Below, in pieces: positions 38,767 through 47,979 of a DNA stretch of 64,000 bases. The stretch comes from Pseudactinotalea terrae (lineage in GTDB: Bacteria; Actinomycetota; Actinomycetes; Actinomycetales; Beutenbergiaceae), in assembly GCF_009733845.1 (NCBI RefSeq), contig NZ_WNXZ01000001.1, forward strand, positions 620,001-684,000, given 5' to 3'. The notes under the pieces were generated by a model. That model did not search any database. It saw only the letters and a list, made by a program, of their open reading frames with translations, and was not told the DNA's origin. The first letter of the stretch is position 1; each line of letters starts with the position of its first letter. A program made the translations under genes and the position numbers.

Positions 38767-39896
38767 CTGCGGCCCGACCCGCCACCACCGGTGGCTTCGC
38801 GACCCAGGGACCGGTCCTCGTGATCGGCACCGGCCTCATCGGCGCCAGCATCGGTCTCGCACTCACCGCCGAAGATGTGCCGGTGCGGTTGCGCGACAGC
38901 TCGCCGTCCGCGCTCGCGCTGGCCCGCGACGTCGGCGCCGGCGTGCCCGAGCAGCCCGACGACGAGCCGCCGGCCCTGGTCGTGGTGGCGGCGCCCCCGG
39001 ACGTGGCCGCCGGCATCGTGGGCGCCGCGCTGCACACCTACCCGGACGCCGTCGTGACCGACGTGGCGAGCGTGAAGTCGTCGATCCGTGCCGAGCTCGA
39101 GGGCTTCGCGACGCTCGATCTGAGCCGGTACGTCGGCTCGCACCCGATGGCGGGCCGCGAGCGGCGAGGCGCCGCCGCAGCGGACAGCGACCTGTTCGCC
39201 GGTCGCCCCTGGGTGCTGGCAGCCGGGCCCGAGACATCCCCGGAGGCGCTCCGCGCCGTCCGGGGGCTCGCCGTCGATCTGGGCGCGAGCCCGGTCGAGA
39301 TGAGCGCGGCCGAGCACGACCAGGCGGTCGCTCTCGTGTCCCACCTGCCGCAGCTGATGTCGTCGCTGGTCGCGGCCCGGCTGGTCGGAGCTCCCGAGGA
39401 GGCGCTCGGGCTCGCCGGCCAGGGCGTGCGGGACGTGACACGGATCGCAGCGAGCGATCCGCAGCTCTGGGCCACGATCCTGGTGGGCAACGCCGGGCCT
39501 ACCCGCACCGTGCTGCGCGCGGTCCGGGACGATCTCGACGCGCTGCTCCGCTCGCTGGACCGGGCAGCAGACGACGGTCCGCTCGCCCTGGGTGCGATGG
39601 CCGGCATCGCGGGTCTGGTCTCCGCGGGCAACGACGGCGTCGGCCGGATCCCGGGCAAGCACGGCGGCGCCCGTCGGCACTACTTCGAGGTGACCGTGCT
39701 GGTGCCCGACCGCCCGGGGGAGCTGGGCCGGCTGTTCAGCGAGGTCGGCGAGATCGGCGTCAACATCGAGGACTTCAAGATGGAGCACTCACCGCGGCAG
39801 CGGGTGGGTATGGCGACGCTGTCGGTGCTGCCGGCAGCAGCTGAGCCGCTGGTGGCGGAGCTGCAAGAGCGCGAGTGGCGGGTGGTGGTCGAGTGA
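38763..39896 (+). CDS. tyrA: Prephenate dehydrogenase with ACT domain
   Basis: Oxidatively decarboxylates prephenate to 4-hydroxyphenylpyruvate in tyrosine synthesis, using NAD(P)+. The 377-residue product has the Rossmann loop VLVIGTGLIGASIGLAL at about 18-34, a DVASVKSSI segment, SHPMAGRERRGA with the active-site His, and AEHDQAVALVSHLPQ. Residues about 300-377 are an ACT regulatory domain (YFEVTVLVPDRPGELGRLFS), so feedback inhibition by tyrosine is likely. The GTG overlaps the tdk stop, and the stop overlaps cmk. The combination with cmk and plsC is common in actinobacteria. Confidence 0.94.
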   Translation: MTAARPATTGGFATQGPVLVIGTGLIGASIGLALTAEDVPVRLRDSSPSALALARDVGAGVPEQPDDEPPALVVVAAPPDVAAGIVGAALHTYPDAVVTDVASVKSSIRAELEGFATLDLSRYVGSHPMAGRERRGAAAADSDLFAGRPWVLAAGPETSPEALRAVRGLAVDLGASPVEMSAAEHDQAVALVSHLPQLMSSLVAARLVGAPEEALGLAGQGVRDVTRIAASDPQLWATILVGNAGPTRTVLRAVRDDLDALLRSLDRAADDGPLALGAMAGIAGLVSAGNDGVGRIPGKHGGARRHYFEVTVLVPDRPGELGRLFSEVGEIGVNIEDFKMEHSPRQRVGMATLSVLPAAAEPLVAELQEREWRVVVE

Positions 39897-40582
39897 CAGG
39901 GACCGTGGTGGCGATCGACGGACCGTCGGGTTCGGGCAAGTCCACGATCAGCCGACGGGTGGCGGCCCAGCTCGGGATGGCCTACCTCGACACCGGTGCG
40001 ATGTACCGCGCGGCCGCCTGGTGGTGCGTGCGTGACGGCATCGACCTCGCCGACACCGCCGCCGTGGCGCGGGCGGTGCGCGAGCTACCCCTGGAGATGA
40101 TGACGGACCCCCGCGATCCGGGTATCGCCGTCGGCGGCGAGGATGTCTCGGTGGTGATCCGTTCGACGGAGATCTCGACCGTGGTGAGCGCGGTGGCGAC
40201 GAACCTCGAGGTCCGTGCCGAGCTCCGGCGGCGGCAGCGGGAGATCATCGACGCCTCCCGCGGCGAGGGCGGCATCGTGGCCGAGGGCCGCGACATCACC
40301 ACCGTGGTGGCTCCTGACGCCGATGTCCGGATCCTGCTCGTGGCCAGCGAGGAGGCCAGGCTGGCGCGGCGCGCGCGGGAGATCCACGGAGCCGACGACG
40401 AGGGAGCCATCGAGGCCACCCGCGACCAGGTGCTGCGCCGCGACGCCGACGACTCGACGGTCTCGAGCTTTCAGGTGGCAGCCGATGGCGTGGTGACCGT
40501 GGACTCCTCCGAGCTGACGCTCGACGAGACCGTCGACGCGGTGCGGGGTCTGATCGAGACGGTGCAGGCAGGCCAGCGGTGA
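39893..40582 (+). CDS. cmk: Cytidylate kinase
   Basis: Phosphorylates CMP and dCMP with ATP. The 229-residue product has the P-loop AIDGPSGSGKST at residues 8-19, followed by LDTGAMYRAAAWW and VAEGRDITTVV, all diagnostic. A lid-like segment RRAREIHG is visible. The GTG overlaps the tyrA stop by four bases, and its own stop overlaps plsC in the same way. In most relatives the gene der follows cmk (sometimes with plsC between) on the same strand; here der is on the opposite strand. Confidence 0.95.
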   Translation: MTGTVVAIDGPSGSGKSTISRRVAAQLGMAYLDTGAMYRAAAWWCVRDGIDLADTAAVARAVRELPLEMMTDPRDPGIAVGGEDVSVVIRSTEISTVVSAVATNLEVRAELRRRQREIIDASRGEGGIVAEGRDITTVVAPDADVRILLVASEEARLARRAREIHGADDEGAIEATRDQVLRRDADDSTVSSFQVAADGVVTVDSSELTLDETVDAVRGLIETVQAGQR

Positions 40583-41283
40583 GCGAGGAGAAGCCGCGGC
40601 GCACCCCCGGCCAGGAGATCACGCCCGATCGCATCAAGCGCTGGGGCCCCAGGTGGTCGCGGCGGGTGGGCCAGCTCCTCGCCCACGGGGTCTGGAGCAC
40701 TACGATCACCGGGGCGGAGAACGTGCCGCCGACAGGCCGGGTGCTGCTCGCCGCCAACCACACCGGCATCATCGACGGACCGCTCCTGCACGGGTGCATC
40801 CCCCGGGGATCGCACTTCATCATCAAGGAAGAGGCGTTCTACGGCTGGACAGGCGTCCTGATGCGGAACGCCGGGCAGATCCCGGTGGACCGGGGGACAG
40901 GCCGGGCGGCGTTGCAGACCGCGCTGGCGCTGCTGAACGAGGACCGGGTGGTGGCCGTGTTCCCGGAGGGCACCCGCGGCCGCGGCGACGTGAGCTCGGC
41001 CAAGGCCGGCATCGCCTGGCTCGCTGTGCGCGCGAAGGCGCCGGTGCTCCCGGTCGCGATCCTCGGCACCCGCACGCAGGGCCAGAAGCGAAGCCACATC
41101 CCGGGCTTTCGCGCGAAGCTGCACGTGGTGTTCGGCACGCCGTTCCAGGCAGTGCCCGAGGATGCCGCGACAGGTCGGGCCGCCGTGCAGGCGGCCGCCG
41201 AGCGGGTGCAGGCCGAGATGAGCAAGCACGTCGAGGAAGCCATCGCCCTGACGGGTGTCGACCTCCCCGAGGGCGGGCAGTAA
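40579..41283 (+). CDS. plsC: 1-acyl-sn-glycerol-3-phosphate acyltransferase family protein
   Basis: Adds an acyl chain to lysophosphatidic acid or a similar lipid at the membrane face. The 234-residue product has the catalytic NHTGIIDGPLL (HX4D) at about residue 62 and FPEGTRGRGD, the substrate phosphate-binding motif. It has no long membrane segment, though GWTGVLMRNAGQIPVDRGTG is the usual central part. The GTG overlaps the cmk stop (GTGA). It is the last gene of the coupled string from DUF5998 and ends 33 bp before the convergent glycosylase gene. Sequence cannot define the acyl or lipid specificity. Confidence 0.88.
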   Translation: MSEEKPRRTPGQEITPDRIKRWGPRWSRRVGQLLAHGVWSTTITGAENVPPTGRVLLAANHTGIIDGPLLHGCIPRGSHFIIKEEAFYGWTGVLMRNAGQIPVDRGTGRAALQTALALLNEDRVVAVFPEGTRGRGDVSSAKAGIAWLAVRAKAPVLPVAILGTRTQGQKRSHIPGFRAKLHVVFGTPFQAVPEDAATGRAAVQAAAERVQAEMSKHVEEAIALTGVDLPEGGQ

Positions 41284-41316
41284 CGACCCCCGGTGTGCAC
41301 GGGATCGTGCCGCAGC

Positions 41317-41967
41317 TCAGGTGGGCAGGTGCGTCTCCGCGCGGCCGCGACGGCGCAGGTAGCCGTGCCACAGGATGCGGGCAGCCGTGGAGCGTCGAGG
41401 GCGCCACCGCTCGCCGATCTCTGTGAGGACCACCGGCGTCGGGACCTCGGCGAGCCCGAGGGTCTCCGCGGCGGCGACCTGCAGCGCGCGGTCGCCGACC
41501 GGCCAGAGATCCGGGCGACCGAGGCACGAGAGCAGGTACACGTCGGCGGTCCACGCTCCGATGCCCGGCAGGGCCATGAGCCGGGCGCGGACCTCGTCGT
41601 CGCTCGCCGATGTCAGCGACCCCAGGTCGAGCGTGCCCTCGTCGACGGCGGCTGCCAGCGCCCGGAGATAGCGCTCCTTCTGCCGCGAGACGCCGTCGGC
41701 ACGCATGTCCGGGTGCGCCAGCAGGCTGCCGGGAGCCATCGTGTCGATCCGGCGCAGGATCGACCGATAGGTCGCCGCCGCCGAGGCGAGCGAGACCTGT
41801 TGCTCCAGCACGAACAGCACCAGGCTCGGGAAGCCTGCGGGCCGGGCCCAGAACGCCGGCACGCCGTGTTCGGCGACCACCGCCGCCAGGTGCTCGTCGG
41901 AAGCCACGAGCGCCGCGAGATCCTCCCTGAAGGAGTGCTCCGCCGTCGAGGCCCCGCTCGAGGTCAT
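41317..41967 (-). CDS. AlkA-like DNA-3-methyladenine glycosylase (HhH-GPD)
   Basis: Base-excision repair glycosylase that removes alkylated bases. The 216-residue protein has [20 protein letters not shown], a segment shared with AlkA-type enzymes, then the helix-hairpin-helix [20 protein letters not shown], followed by WPVGD with the catalytic Asp. The full AlkA N-terminal domain is missing, so it belongs to the short form. The ATG overlaps the stop of der by four bases (ATGA), so it is translated after der from one message. Convergent with plsC. Confidence 0.88.
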   Translation of the reverse strand: MTSSGASTAEHSFREDLAALVASDEHLAAVVAEHGVPAFWARPAGFPSLVLFVLEQQVSLASAAATYRSILRRIDTMAPGSLLAHPDMRADGVSRQKERYLRALAAAVDEGTLDLGSLTSASDDEVRARLMALPGIGAWTADVYLLSCLGRPDLWPVGDRALQVAAAETLGLAEVPTPVVLTEIGERWRPRRSTAARILWHGYLRRRGRAETHLPT

Positions 41968-43421
41968 CGGGTGCGGCGACGCTTCTCGCGCACCCGCACG
42001 CTGAGCTCGATCGGCGTGCCGGTGAAACCGAACGTCTCGCGCAGGCGGCGCTCGATGTAGCGGCGGTAGCCGGGCTCGAGGAAGCCGGTCGCGAACAGCA
42101 CGAACCGGGGCGGCCGGGTGTCCGCCTGGGTGCCGAACAGGATGCGGGGCTGCTTGCCACCGCGCACCGGGTGCGGGTTGGCCGCGACCAGCTCGCCGAG
42201 GAACGCGTTGAGGCGGCCCGTCGGGATGCGGGTGTCCCATGCCTCGAGCGAGGTGTCCAGGGCCCTCACCAGCCGGTCCACGTGCCACCGGGTGCGGGCC
42301 GAGATGTTGACGCGTGGCGCCCACTGCACCTGCACGAGCTCGCGCTCGATCTCGCGCTCGAGCAGCTCGCGCCGCTCCTCCTCCATGAGGTCCCACTTGT
42401 TGTAGGCGATCACGAGGGCGCGCCCGGCGTCGATCACCTGCTGGATCACGCGGATGTCCTGCTCGGTCATGGCCACGCTGGCGTCGACCAGCACCACCCC
42501 GACCTCAGCCTTCTCGAGCGCTGACTGGGTGCGCAGCGAGGCGTAGAAGTCGGCGCCGTGGGTCTGGTGCACGCGACGCCGGATCCCTGCGGTGTCCACG
42601 AACCACCACTGCCTGTCCCCGAGCGTGACGAGCTCGTCGACGGGGTCGCGCGTGGTGCCGGCGACGTCGTCGACGACCACGCGGTCCGAACCCGTCAGCG
42701 CGTTGAGCAGCGAGGACTTCCCGACGTTCGGGCGTCCGAGCAGAGCGATGCGGCGCGGACCGCCCGCCGGGATCGCGCCGCCGGCCTGCGAGGTCTCGGG
42801 CAGCATCTCCAGGACCGAGTCGAGCAGGTCGCCCGAGCCGCGGCCGTGCAGCGCGGACAGCGGGAACGGCTCGCCGAGCCCAAGGTTCCAGAGCGCGGTG
42901 GCGTCGGCCTCGGCGCGCTGGTCGTCGACCTTGTTGGCGACCAGGATCACCGGCTTCCCGGAGCGGCGCAGCAGCCGCACCACCTGCTCGTCGGTGCCGG
43001 TGGCGCCCACGCTCGCGTCGACCACGAACAGCACCGCATCGGCCAGCTCGATCGCCGCCTCGGCCTGCTCGGCCACCCGCTCCTGCAGCCCGCGCGCATC
43101 CTGCTCCCAGCCGCCGGTGTCGACGACCATGAAGCGACGCCCGCTCCACTCGGCCTCATAGCTCACGCGATCGCGCGTGACACCCGGCGTGTCCTGCACC
43201 ACCGCCTCGCGACGGCCGAGGATCCGGTTGACGAGGGTGGACTTGCCGACGTTCGGGCGGCCGACGACGGCGAGCACGGGCAGCGGGCCCGAGCCGCTCG
43301 GTTCCCCGGACCCCCGCTGCTCGTCGTCGAGGAGCGCCATGTCCTCGGCGTCGAGCTCGTACTCGGCCAGGCCTGCTCGCAGGGCATCGGCGCGCTGGGC
43401 GTCGTTCGGGTTCTCCGTCAC
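41964..43421 (-). CDS. der: Ribosome assembly GTPase Der (EngA)
   Basis: Two-domain GTPase needed for 50S ribosome assembly. The 485-residue product has a short N-terminal extension, then the first G domain with GRPNVGKS at 54-61, DTGG and a NKVD box, and the second with [16 protein letters not shown] near residue 225, DTAGIRRR and NKWDL. The C-terminal KH-like part ends [10 protein letters not shown], rich in arginine. I chose the GTG at 43421; an in-frame GTG 13 codons earlier (43460) is possible. Unusually, it is on the opposite strand to cmk, with the glycosylase gene behind it. Confidence 0.93.
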   Translation of the reverse strand: MTENPNDAQRADALRAGLAEYELDAEDMALLDDEQRGSGEPSGSGPLPVLAVVGRPNVGKSTLVNRILGRREAVVQDTPGVTRDRVSYEAEWSGRRFMVVDTGGWEQDARGLQERVAEQAEAAIELADAVLFVVDASVGATGTDEQVVRLLRRSGKPVILVANKVDDQRAEADATALWNLGLGEPFPLSALHGRGSGDLLDSVLEMLPETSQAGGAIPAGGPRRIALLGRPNVGKSSLLNALTGSDRVVVDDVAGTTRDPVDELVTLGDRQWWFVDTAGIRRRVHQTHGADFYASLRTQSALEKAEVGVVLVDASVAMTEQDIRVIQQVIDAGRALVIAYNKWDLMEEERRELLEREIERELVQVQWAPRVNISARTRWHVDRLVRALDTSLEAWDTRIPTGRLNAFLGELVAANPHPVRGGKQPRILFGTQADTRPPRFVLFATGFLEPGYRRYIERRLRETFGFTGTPIELSVRVREKRRRTR

Positions 43422-43492
43422 CCCCGTATTCTTCCCCACCCGATGGGTACTGCTGCCCACGAACCTGGCGACGGCCTCGTGGGCCGCTGAAC

Positions 43493-43498
43493 TAGCGT
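43493..43498 (+). promoter_or_regulatory. Candidate -10 box before the lipoprotein gene
   Basis: TAGCGT lies 11 bases before an in-frame ATG (43510) and 50 bases before the TTG with the better ribosome site. The divergent gap 43422-43548 also serves der. Confidence 0.35.
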
Positions 43499-43548
43499 GT
43501 TCCCCGGCAATGGCGCCAGCTCACGAACCGCTCTCGAAAGGCCTCTCC

Positions 43549-44277
43549 TTGCGCACGTCCCGCCACCTCACCGTCGCAGCCCTGCTCGGCGCCTCGCTCG
43601 TTCTCGCCGGCTGCTCGAACGACACCACGCCGGACGGTGACGGCGACGCCTCGCCGGAGAGCACCTCGGAGGCGGGTACCGAGGAGCCCACCACCGAGGA
43701 AGCCACCACCGAGGAAACGCCGGACTTCGACGTCGCGGCCGTCGACTTCGGTGCGGCCGGCACCACCGAGCCCGGCACCACGGTCCCGCTCGGCTCGCCC
43801 GCCTGGGTCGTCACCAGCGCGTCGCCGGAGGGGTCCAGCGAGCCGGTGGACGTCAACATCGGCCTGAGCCTCCTGCAGGTCACCGAGGGCAGCACCGATA
43901 TCTGGGCCGACTGGGACAACGCCGATGAGTTCGCCGCCTTCACGCCGTACCTGATGGTGCTCCAGTACGCCTACCCCGACGGCCTCCCGGAGGGCGTCGA
44001 CGAGCCCCCGGCTCCCGCGATCTTCCCGCTGCTCGAGGACGGCTCGGGTGCGAGCTTCATCGAGGCGCAGAACTTCGGGCTGGGCTCCGGGGCCTCCGAC
44101 GAGTGCGGCTACACCCTGCAGGGCTGGGACCCGGAGACGAACACCCTGGTGATGTGCGTCGTCGGTCTCTCGGACGCCGGACCGATCACCGGCGGCCTCT
44201 TCAACGGTGACTCCTGGTCCGGTTTCGTGCAGGGCCTCGACGCCGTCTACGGGGACAACCCGATCATCTGGGAGTGA
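43549..44277 (+). CDS. Lipoprotein of unknown function
   Basis: A 242-residue exported protein. From the TTG at 43549 it starts with a short, typical lipoprotein signal peptide (LRTSRHLTVAALLGASLVLA) with the lipobox LAGC and a cysteine near residue 22. A Thr/Glu-rich linker (EEPTTEEATTEE) follows, then a folded part with PVDVNIGLSLLQVTEGSTDI and DECGYTLQGWDPETN. GAAAGG precedes the TTG. An in-frame ATG at 43510 would add 13 residues to the signal peptide and may be the start instead. I do not recognise the folded part; two Cys there may form a disulfide. It is 33 bp before the FGGY kinase gene. Confidence 0.7.
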   Translation: MRTSRHLTVAALLGASLVLAGCSNDTTPDGDGDASPESTSEAGTEEPTTEEATTEETPDFDVAAVDFGAAGTTEPGTTVPLGSPAWVVTSASPEGSSEPVDVNIGLSLLQVTEGSTDIWADWDNADEFAAFTPYLMVLQYAYPDGLPEGVDEPPAPAIFPLLEDGSGASFIEAQNFGLGSGASDECGYTLQGWDPETNTLVMCVVGLSDAGPITGGLFNGDSWSGFVQGLDAVYGDNPIIWE

Positions 44278-44310
44278 CCGCTCTCGTCGGTGTCACGGGA
44301 GGATGACCTC

Positions 44311-45741
44311 ATGCTCGCGCTAGGGATCGACATCGGGTCGAGCACGACCAAGGTTGTCCTCGTGGAGATCGACGGTGGCCACCTGTGCGAGGTCGCCTCG
44401 TCGGCCTCGGTCACCCCGGGCGACGTGCCGGGCCTCGTGGACGTGATCGCGCGCCGCTGCCGCCAGCTGGTGGGTCCGGGGATCACGGTGGCGGCTGTCG
44501 GGGTGGCCTCGATGGCGGAGACCGGAGCAGCGATCGGTGCCGACGGCGAGGCGCTGACCGATCTGCTGCGTTGGGACGCCGGGCTCGGTGCCGAGGACGC
44601 CGCGGCGATGGCCGATCTGGCGCCTGCCGTGTTCGCTCGCAGCGGTGTGCGCCTCTCGGCCAAGACACCGCTGACGACGTGGCGCTGGCTGGCCCGGGAA
44701 CGGCCCGAGGTCTGGGCCCGGATGGCCTGCTGGCTGAGCGTCGCGGACGTCGTGGCGCACGCGCTGACGGGGGAACGCGTCACCGACCACACGCTCGCCG
44801 GCCGCACGGGCGGGTATCGCCTCGCCGCCCCCGGGGAACCACCGACGTCGGTCTTCGACGGCGAGCTCCTCGCCCTCGCCGGCCTGGAACCGACCCGACT
44901 GCCGCGCGTCGCCGGTCCGTACGAGAGCGCGGGCCGGGTGACCGCCGCGGCAGCGGCGCGAACGGGGCTGACCGAGGGCGTGCCGGTTGTCGTGGCCGGC
45001 CATGACCACCAGGTCGCCTCGTGGGCGGCGGGGATGCGCGAGCCCGGGGACGTCGCCGACTCGCTCGGCACGGCCGAGGCCGTTCTGAGCGTGGTTGGCG
45101 AGCGACCGGTTCTCGAGGACGTCCGCAGGCAAGGGATGAGCCTCGTACGTTCCGTGGGCGGCGTTCACGACGCGCTCCTGGCGGGGACCTCCAGCGCGGG
45201 GGCGATGCTGCAGCACTGGCTGTCGACGATTCCCGAGGATCACCGCGAGGACGTGCTGACGAGGGCCGCGAGCAGCCTGGCGGAGGCACCAGGGCCCACC
45301 GGGGCCGCCGTCGAGCCTTATCTGAGGGGTCGGCAGACGCCCCGGCCAGATCCGCACGCGCGACCGGGCAACCCGCCTGCTCACTGGTCGTGGGAGGAGC
45401 AGGCGCGCGCCGTCGTTGAGGGCATCTGCTACCAGGCCCGTTGGATGATCGAGAGCCAGGGCGACCCGCGGCGGGTCGCGGTGATCGGTGGAGGGCGGCT
45501 CCCCGAGCTGTGGACCGCCCTCAAGCGGGCGTCGCTGCCCTGGCCGATCTCGCTGGTGCGGGCAGGCGAGCCGGTCGCCACCGGGGCGGCCCTGCTGGCC
45601 CTCGTGCGATCGGGACACCTCGGCGACCCCGCCGTCGCGATCCGCACCGCGCCGACCCTCGATGTCGTGCCCCAGCCGATGCCGGTGGGGGACCCCCACG
45701 GCCGGTCCTACGCCGCCTTCCTGGCCCGGATCGGGGCCTGA
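44311..45741 (+). CDS. FGGY-family carbohydrate kinase
   Basis: A 476-residue sugar kinase with the ATPase fold of the FGGY family. The phosphate-1 loop is LGIDIGSSTTKVVLVEIDGG, and the phosphate-2 or adenosine region contains VVAGHDHQVASWAAG with the catalytic aspartate-like D and AVIGGGRLPELWTALKRA near the C-terminus. GGGAGG lies 8 nt before the ATG. The sugar is not evident; gluconate, xylulose and ribulose kinases all belong here. The convergent SDR gene, 1 bp from its end, looks like a sugar-acid dehydrogenase, so a gluconate-type route is possible but unproven. Confidence 0.85.
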   Translation: MLALGIDIGSSTTKVVLVEIDGGHLCEVASSASVTPGDVPGLVDVIARRCRQLVGPGITVAAVGVASMAETGAAIGADGEALTDLLRWDAGLGAEDAAAMADLAPAVFARSGVRLSAKTPLTTWRWLARERPEVWARMACWLSVADVVAHALTGERVTDHTLAGRTGGYRLAAPGEPPTSVFDGELLALAGLEPTRLPRVAGPYESAGRVTAAAAARTGLTEGVPVVVAGHDHQVASWAAGMREPGDVADSLGTAEAVLSVVGERPVLEDVRRQGMSLVRSVGGVHDALLAGTSSAGAMLQHWLSTIPEDHREDVLTRAASSLAEAPGPTGAAVEPYLRGRQTPRPDPHARPGNPPAHWSWEEQARAVVEGICYQARWMIESQGDPRRVAVIGGGRLPELWTALKRASLPWPISLVRAGEPVATGAALLALVRSGHLGDPAVAIRTAPTLDVVPQPMPVGDPHGRSYAAFLARIGA

Positions 45742-45742
45742 C

Positions 45743-46513
45743 CTAGACGACCGAGGTCAGCCCGCCGTCGACGTGGATGTTCTGGCCCGCGACGAAGCTC
45801 GAGGCGTCCGATGCGAGGTACACCGCCGTGCCCACGAGCTCGCGGACGTCGCCCCACCGGCGGGCGGGTGTGCGCTCCTTGAGCCAGGAGTCGAACTCCG
45901 GGTCGCTCCAGAGCGCCTCGTTCATCTCGGTGGCGAAGTAGCCGGGCGAGATCGCGTTCACCTGGATGCCGAGCTCCGTCAGGTCGGCTGCCATGCCCTT
46001 GGTGAGCATCCCGACGCCGCCCTTGGAGGCGGTGTAGGGCGCGATCGTGCGCCGGGCGAGTGCTGACATCGCGGAGGCGATGTTGATGACCTTGCCGGAG
46101 CCGCGCGTTGCCATGCGGGCAGTGATCGGCTGCGAGACGTAGAAGACCGAGGACAGGTTCGTGGCGATCACCTGGTCCCAACGCTCGGCCGGGAAGTCGT
46201 TGAACGGCGCCCGGTGCTGCATGCCGGCATTGTTGATCAGGATGTCGGGGACACCGACCTCGTCCATCAGCGCGGCGGTCCCGGCGCGTGCCACGTCGGC
46301 GTCGGTGACATCGAAGCAGACGACGTGCGTGCTCGCCCCGGTCGCCGCGGCGATCCAATGGGCCGCCGCCTCGGCGGCCGCCCGGTGCCGGCCGTGCAGC
46401 ACCACCTCCGCGCCAGCCTCTGCCAGCCCGGTGGCCAGCGCGAAGCCGAGCCCCCGGGCCGAGCCGGTCACGAGTGCGAGCCGACCGGTCAGATCGAACA
46501 TCGAGGTGCTCAA
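45743..46513 (-). CDS. SDR-family dehydrogenase, gluconate 5-dehydrogenase-like
   Basis: A 256-residue short-chain dehydrogenase. The NAD(P)-binding loop is TGSARGLGFALATGLAEAGA, with NNAGMQHRAPF and the catalytic Ser-Tyr-Lys in NIASAMSALARRTIAPYTAS-K. The segment INAISPGYFATEMNEAL and the C-terminal GQNIHVDGGLTSVV are common in gluconate 5-dehydrogenases of the IdnO type. I chose TTG at 46513, with AGAGG six bases upstream; GTG at 46516 or ATG at 46501 are also in frame. The 198-bp gap to telA holds both promoters; TTGACA at 46634 and TTGACC at 46652 are seen there, without clear partners. Confidence 0.85.
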   Translation of the reverse strand: MSTSMFDLTGRLALVTGSARGLGFALATGLAEAGAEVVLHGRHRAAAEAAAHWIAAATGASTHVVCFDVTDADVARAGTAALMDEVGVPDILINNAGMQHRAPFNDFPAERWDQVIATNLSSVFYVSQPITARMATRGSGKVINIASAMSALARRTIAPYTASKGGVGMLTKGMAADLTELGIQVNAISPGYFATEMNEALWSDPEFDSWLKERTPARRWGDVRELVGTAVYLASDASSFVAGQNIHVDGGLTSVV

Positions 46514-46711
46514 CACGTGCCTCTCGTCAGCGCTGGGGGAGTCAGCGTGGGGCCGTTGCCAGGGCCTGCCCGCCAGCGGCAGGGTAGTGGTGCCCGGTCT
46601 CTGCGTCCGCCGAGGCCCCAGCCTGCCGTAGATTGACACCAGAGACTGGCTTGACCATCCCTAGATCAGTTCTGAACCGCAGATCCCGTCCGATCGACAG
46701 CCGAGGATGAC

Positions 46712-47962
46712 ATGACCGACCAGGCCGCTGCCGCTGCCCCTCTCGAGCCGCCAGAGGCGGACAACATCGGGCTCACGTTGGAGCCGCCGGCGCCCGTCGC
46801 CGCCGTCGCCACCACCCAGGCGCCTGCGCTGGCACCGAAGGTCGACCCCGCCATGGTGCCGCAGCTGAGCCAGAAGGCGGACGCGTACGTGGCGTCGCTG
46901 CTCGAGAGCGACGCGAAGTCGCCCGAGTTCACCGCCAAGGCCGATTCGATCCGCACGATGGGCGACCAGGACGTCCGGCGCGCGGCCGATGTCTCCAACC
47001 GGCTTCTCGCCACGCCGGTGAAGGAGATCAAGGAGGGTGGCCTGTCCGAGTCCGGCACGGTCGGGCAGTCGCTGCTCGCGCTGCGCCGCGCCGTCGAGGA
47101 CCTCGACCCCTCCGAGGAGACGTTCGGGCGCAAGCTGCTCGGGTTCATCCCGTTCGGCGACAAGATCAGCGACTACTTCCAGCGCTACGAGTCGGCGCAG
47201 AAGCAGCTCGACGCGATCATCCGCGCCCTGTACAACGGCCAGGACGAGCTGCGCAAGGACAACGCCGCGCTCAACCTGGAGAAGCGGAACCTGTGGGACA
47301 CCATGGGCCGCCTCAACCAGTACATCTTCATGGCCGAGCGCATCGACGCCCAGCTCTCGGCCACGATCGCCGAGCTCGACGTCACCGACCCGGAGCGCGC
47401 CAAGGTGATGCGTGAAGACGTGCTGTTCTACGTCCGCCAGAAGCACCAGGACCTGCTGACCCAGCTCGCGGTGTCGATCCAGGGCTACCTGGCGATGGAC
47501 ATCATCATCAAGAACAACTTGGAGCTCATCAAGGGCGTCGACCGCGCGACCACGACGACCCTGTCAGCCCTTCGCACCGCCGTGATCGTGGCGCAGGCGC
47601 TCGCGAACCAGAAGCTGGTCCTCGACCAGATCACCGCGCTCAACACCACGACCTCCAACATGATCGTCGCCACCTCCAAGATGCTCGCCGACAACTCGGC
47701 CACGATCCAGGAGCAGGCCGCGAGTGCGACGATCGGGATCGAGCAGCTGCAGGAGGCGTTCGCGAACATCTACACGACCCTCGACACGATCTCCGACTTC
47801 AAGATCCGGGCGCTGGACTCGATGGCCCAGACGGTCGGCGTGCTGCAGACCGAGACCACCAAGGCCGCCGAGTACCTGGAACGATCGCGCAACTCCGACC
47901 GTTCTGAGCTGCAGGGCGGCTCGCTCGACATCGGCGGGCTGAACCTCAACACCAATCGCTGA
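46712..47962 (+). CDS. telA: TelA-family toxic anion (tellurite) resistance protein
   Basis: A 416-residue soluble, mostly helical protein of the TelA family, known from tellurite and other stress resistance loci. After a proline/alanine-rich lead of about 45 residues come PQLSQKADAYVASLLESDAK, KLLGFIPFGDKISDYFQRY, RNLWDTMGRLNQYIFMAERI and NNLELIKGVDRATTTTLSAL, the conserved segments of the family, then a coiled-coil C-terminus. No membrane segment is seen. GAGGA precedes the ATG. It opens the ten-gene operon that ends with the FHA gene. In other bacteria telA sits with ter-gene stress systems or with xpaC-type genes; the mechanism is not settled. Confidence 0.92.
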   Translation: MTDQAAAAAPLEPPEADNIGLTLEPPAPVAAVATTQAPALAPKVDPAMVPQLSQKADAYVASLLESDAKSPEFTAKADSIRTMGDQDVRRAADVSNRLLATPVKEIKEGGLSESGTVGQSLLALRRAVEDLDPSEETFGRKLLGFIPFGDKISDYFQRYESAQKQLDAIIRALYNGQDELRKDNAALNLEKRNLWDTMGRLNQYIFMAERIDAQLSATIAELDVTDPERAKVMREDVLFYVRQKHQDLLTQLAVSIQGYLAMDIIIKNNLELIKGVDRATTTTLSALRTAVIVAQALANQKLVLDQITALNTTTSNMIVATSKMLADNSATIQEQAASATIGIEQLQEAFANIYTTLDTISDFKIRALDSMAQTVGVLQTETTKAAEYLERSRNSDRSELQGGSLDIGGLNLNTNR

Positions 47963-47979
47963 TCGGAGCCAAGCAACCT

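Noticed and set aside
46634-46657. TTGACA and TTGACC as -35 elements of the telA promoter.
   Set aside because: No TAnnnT hexamer sits at 16-19 bp from either of them, so I did not list a promoter.
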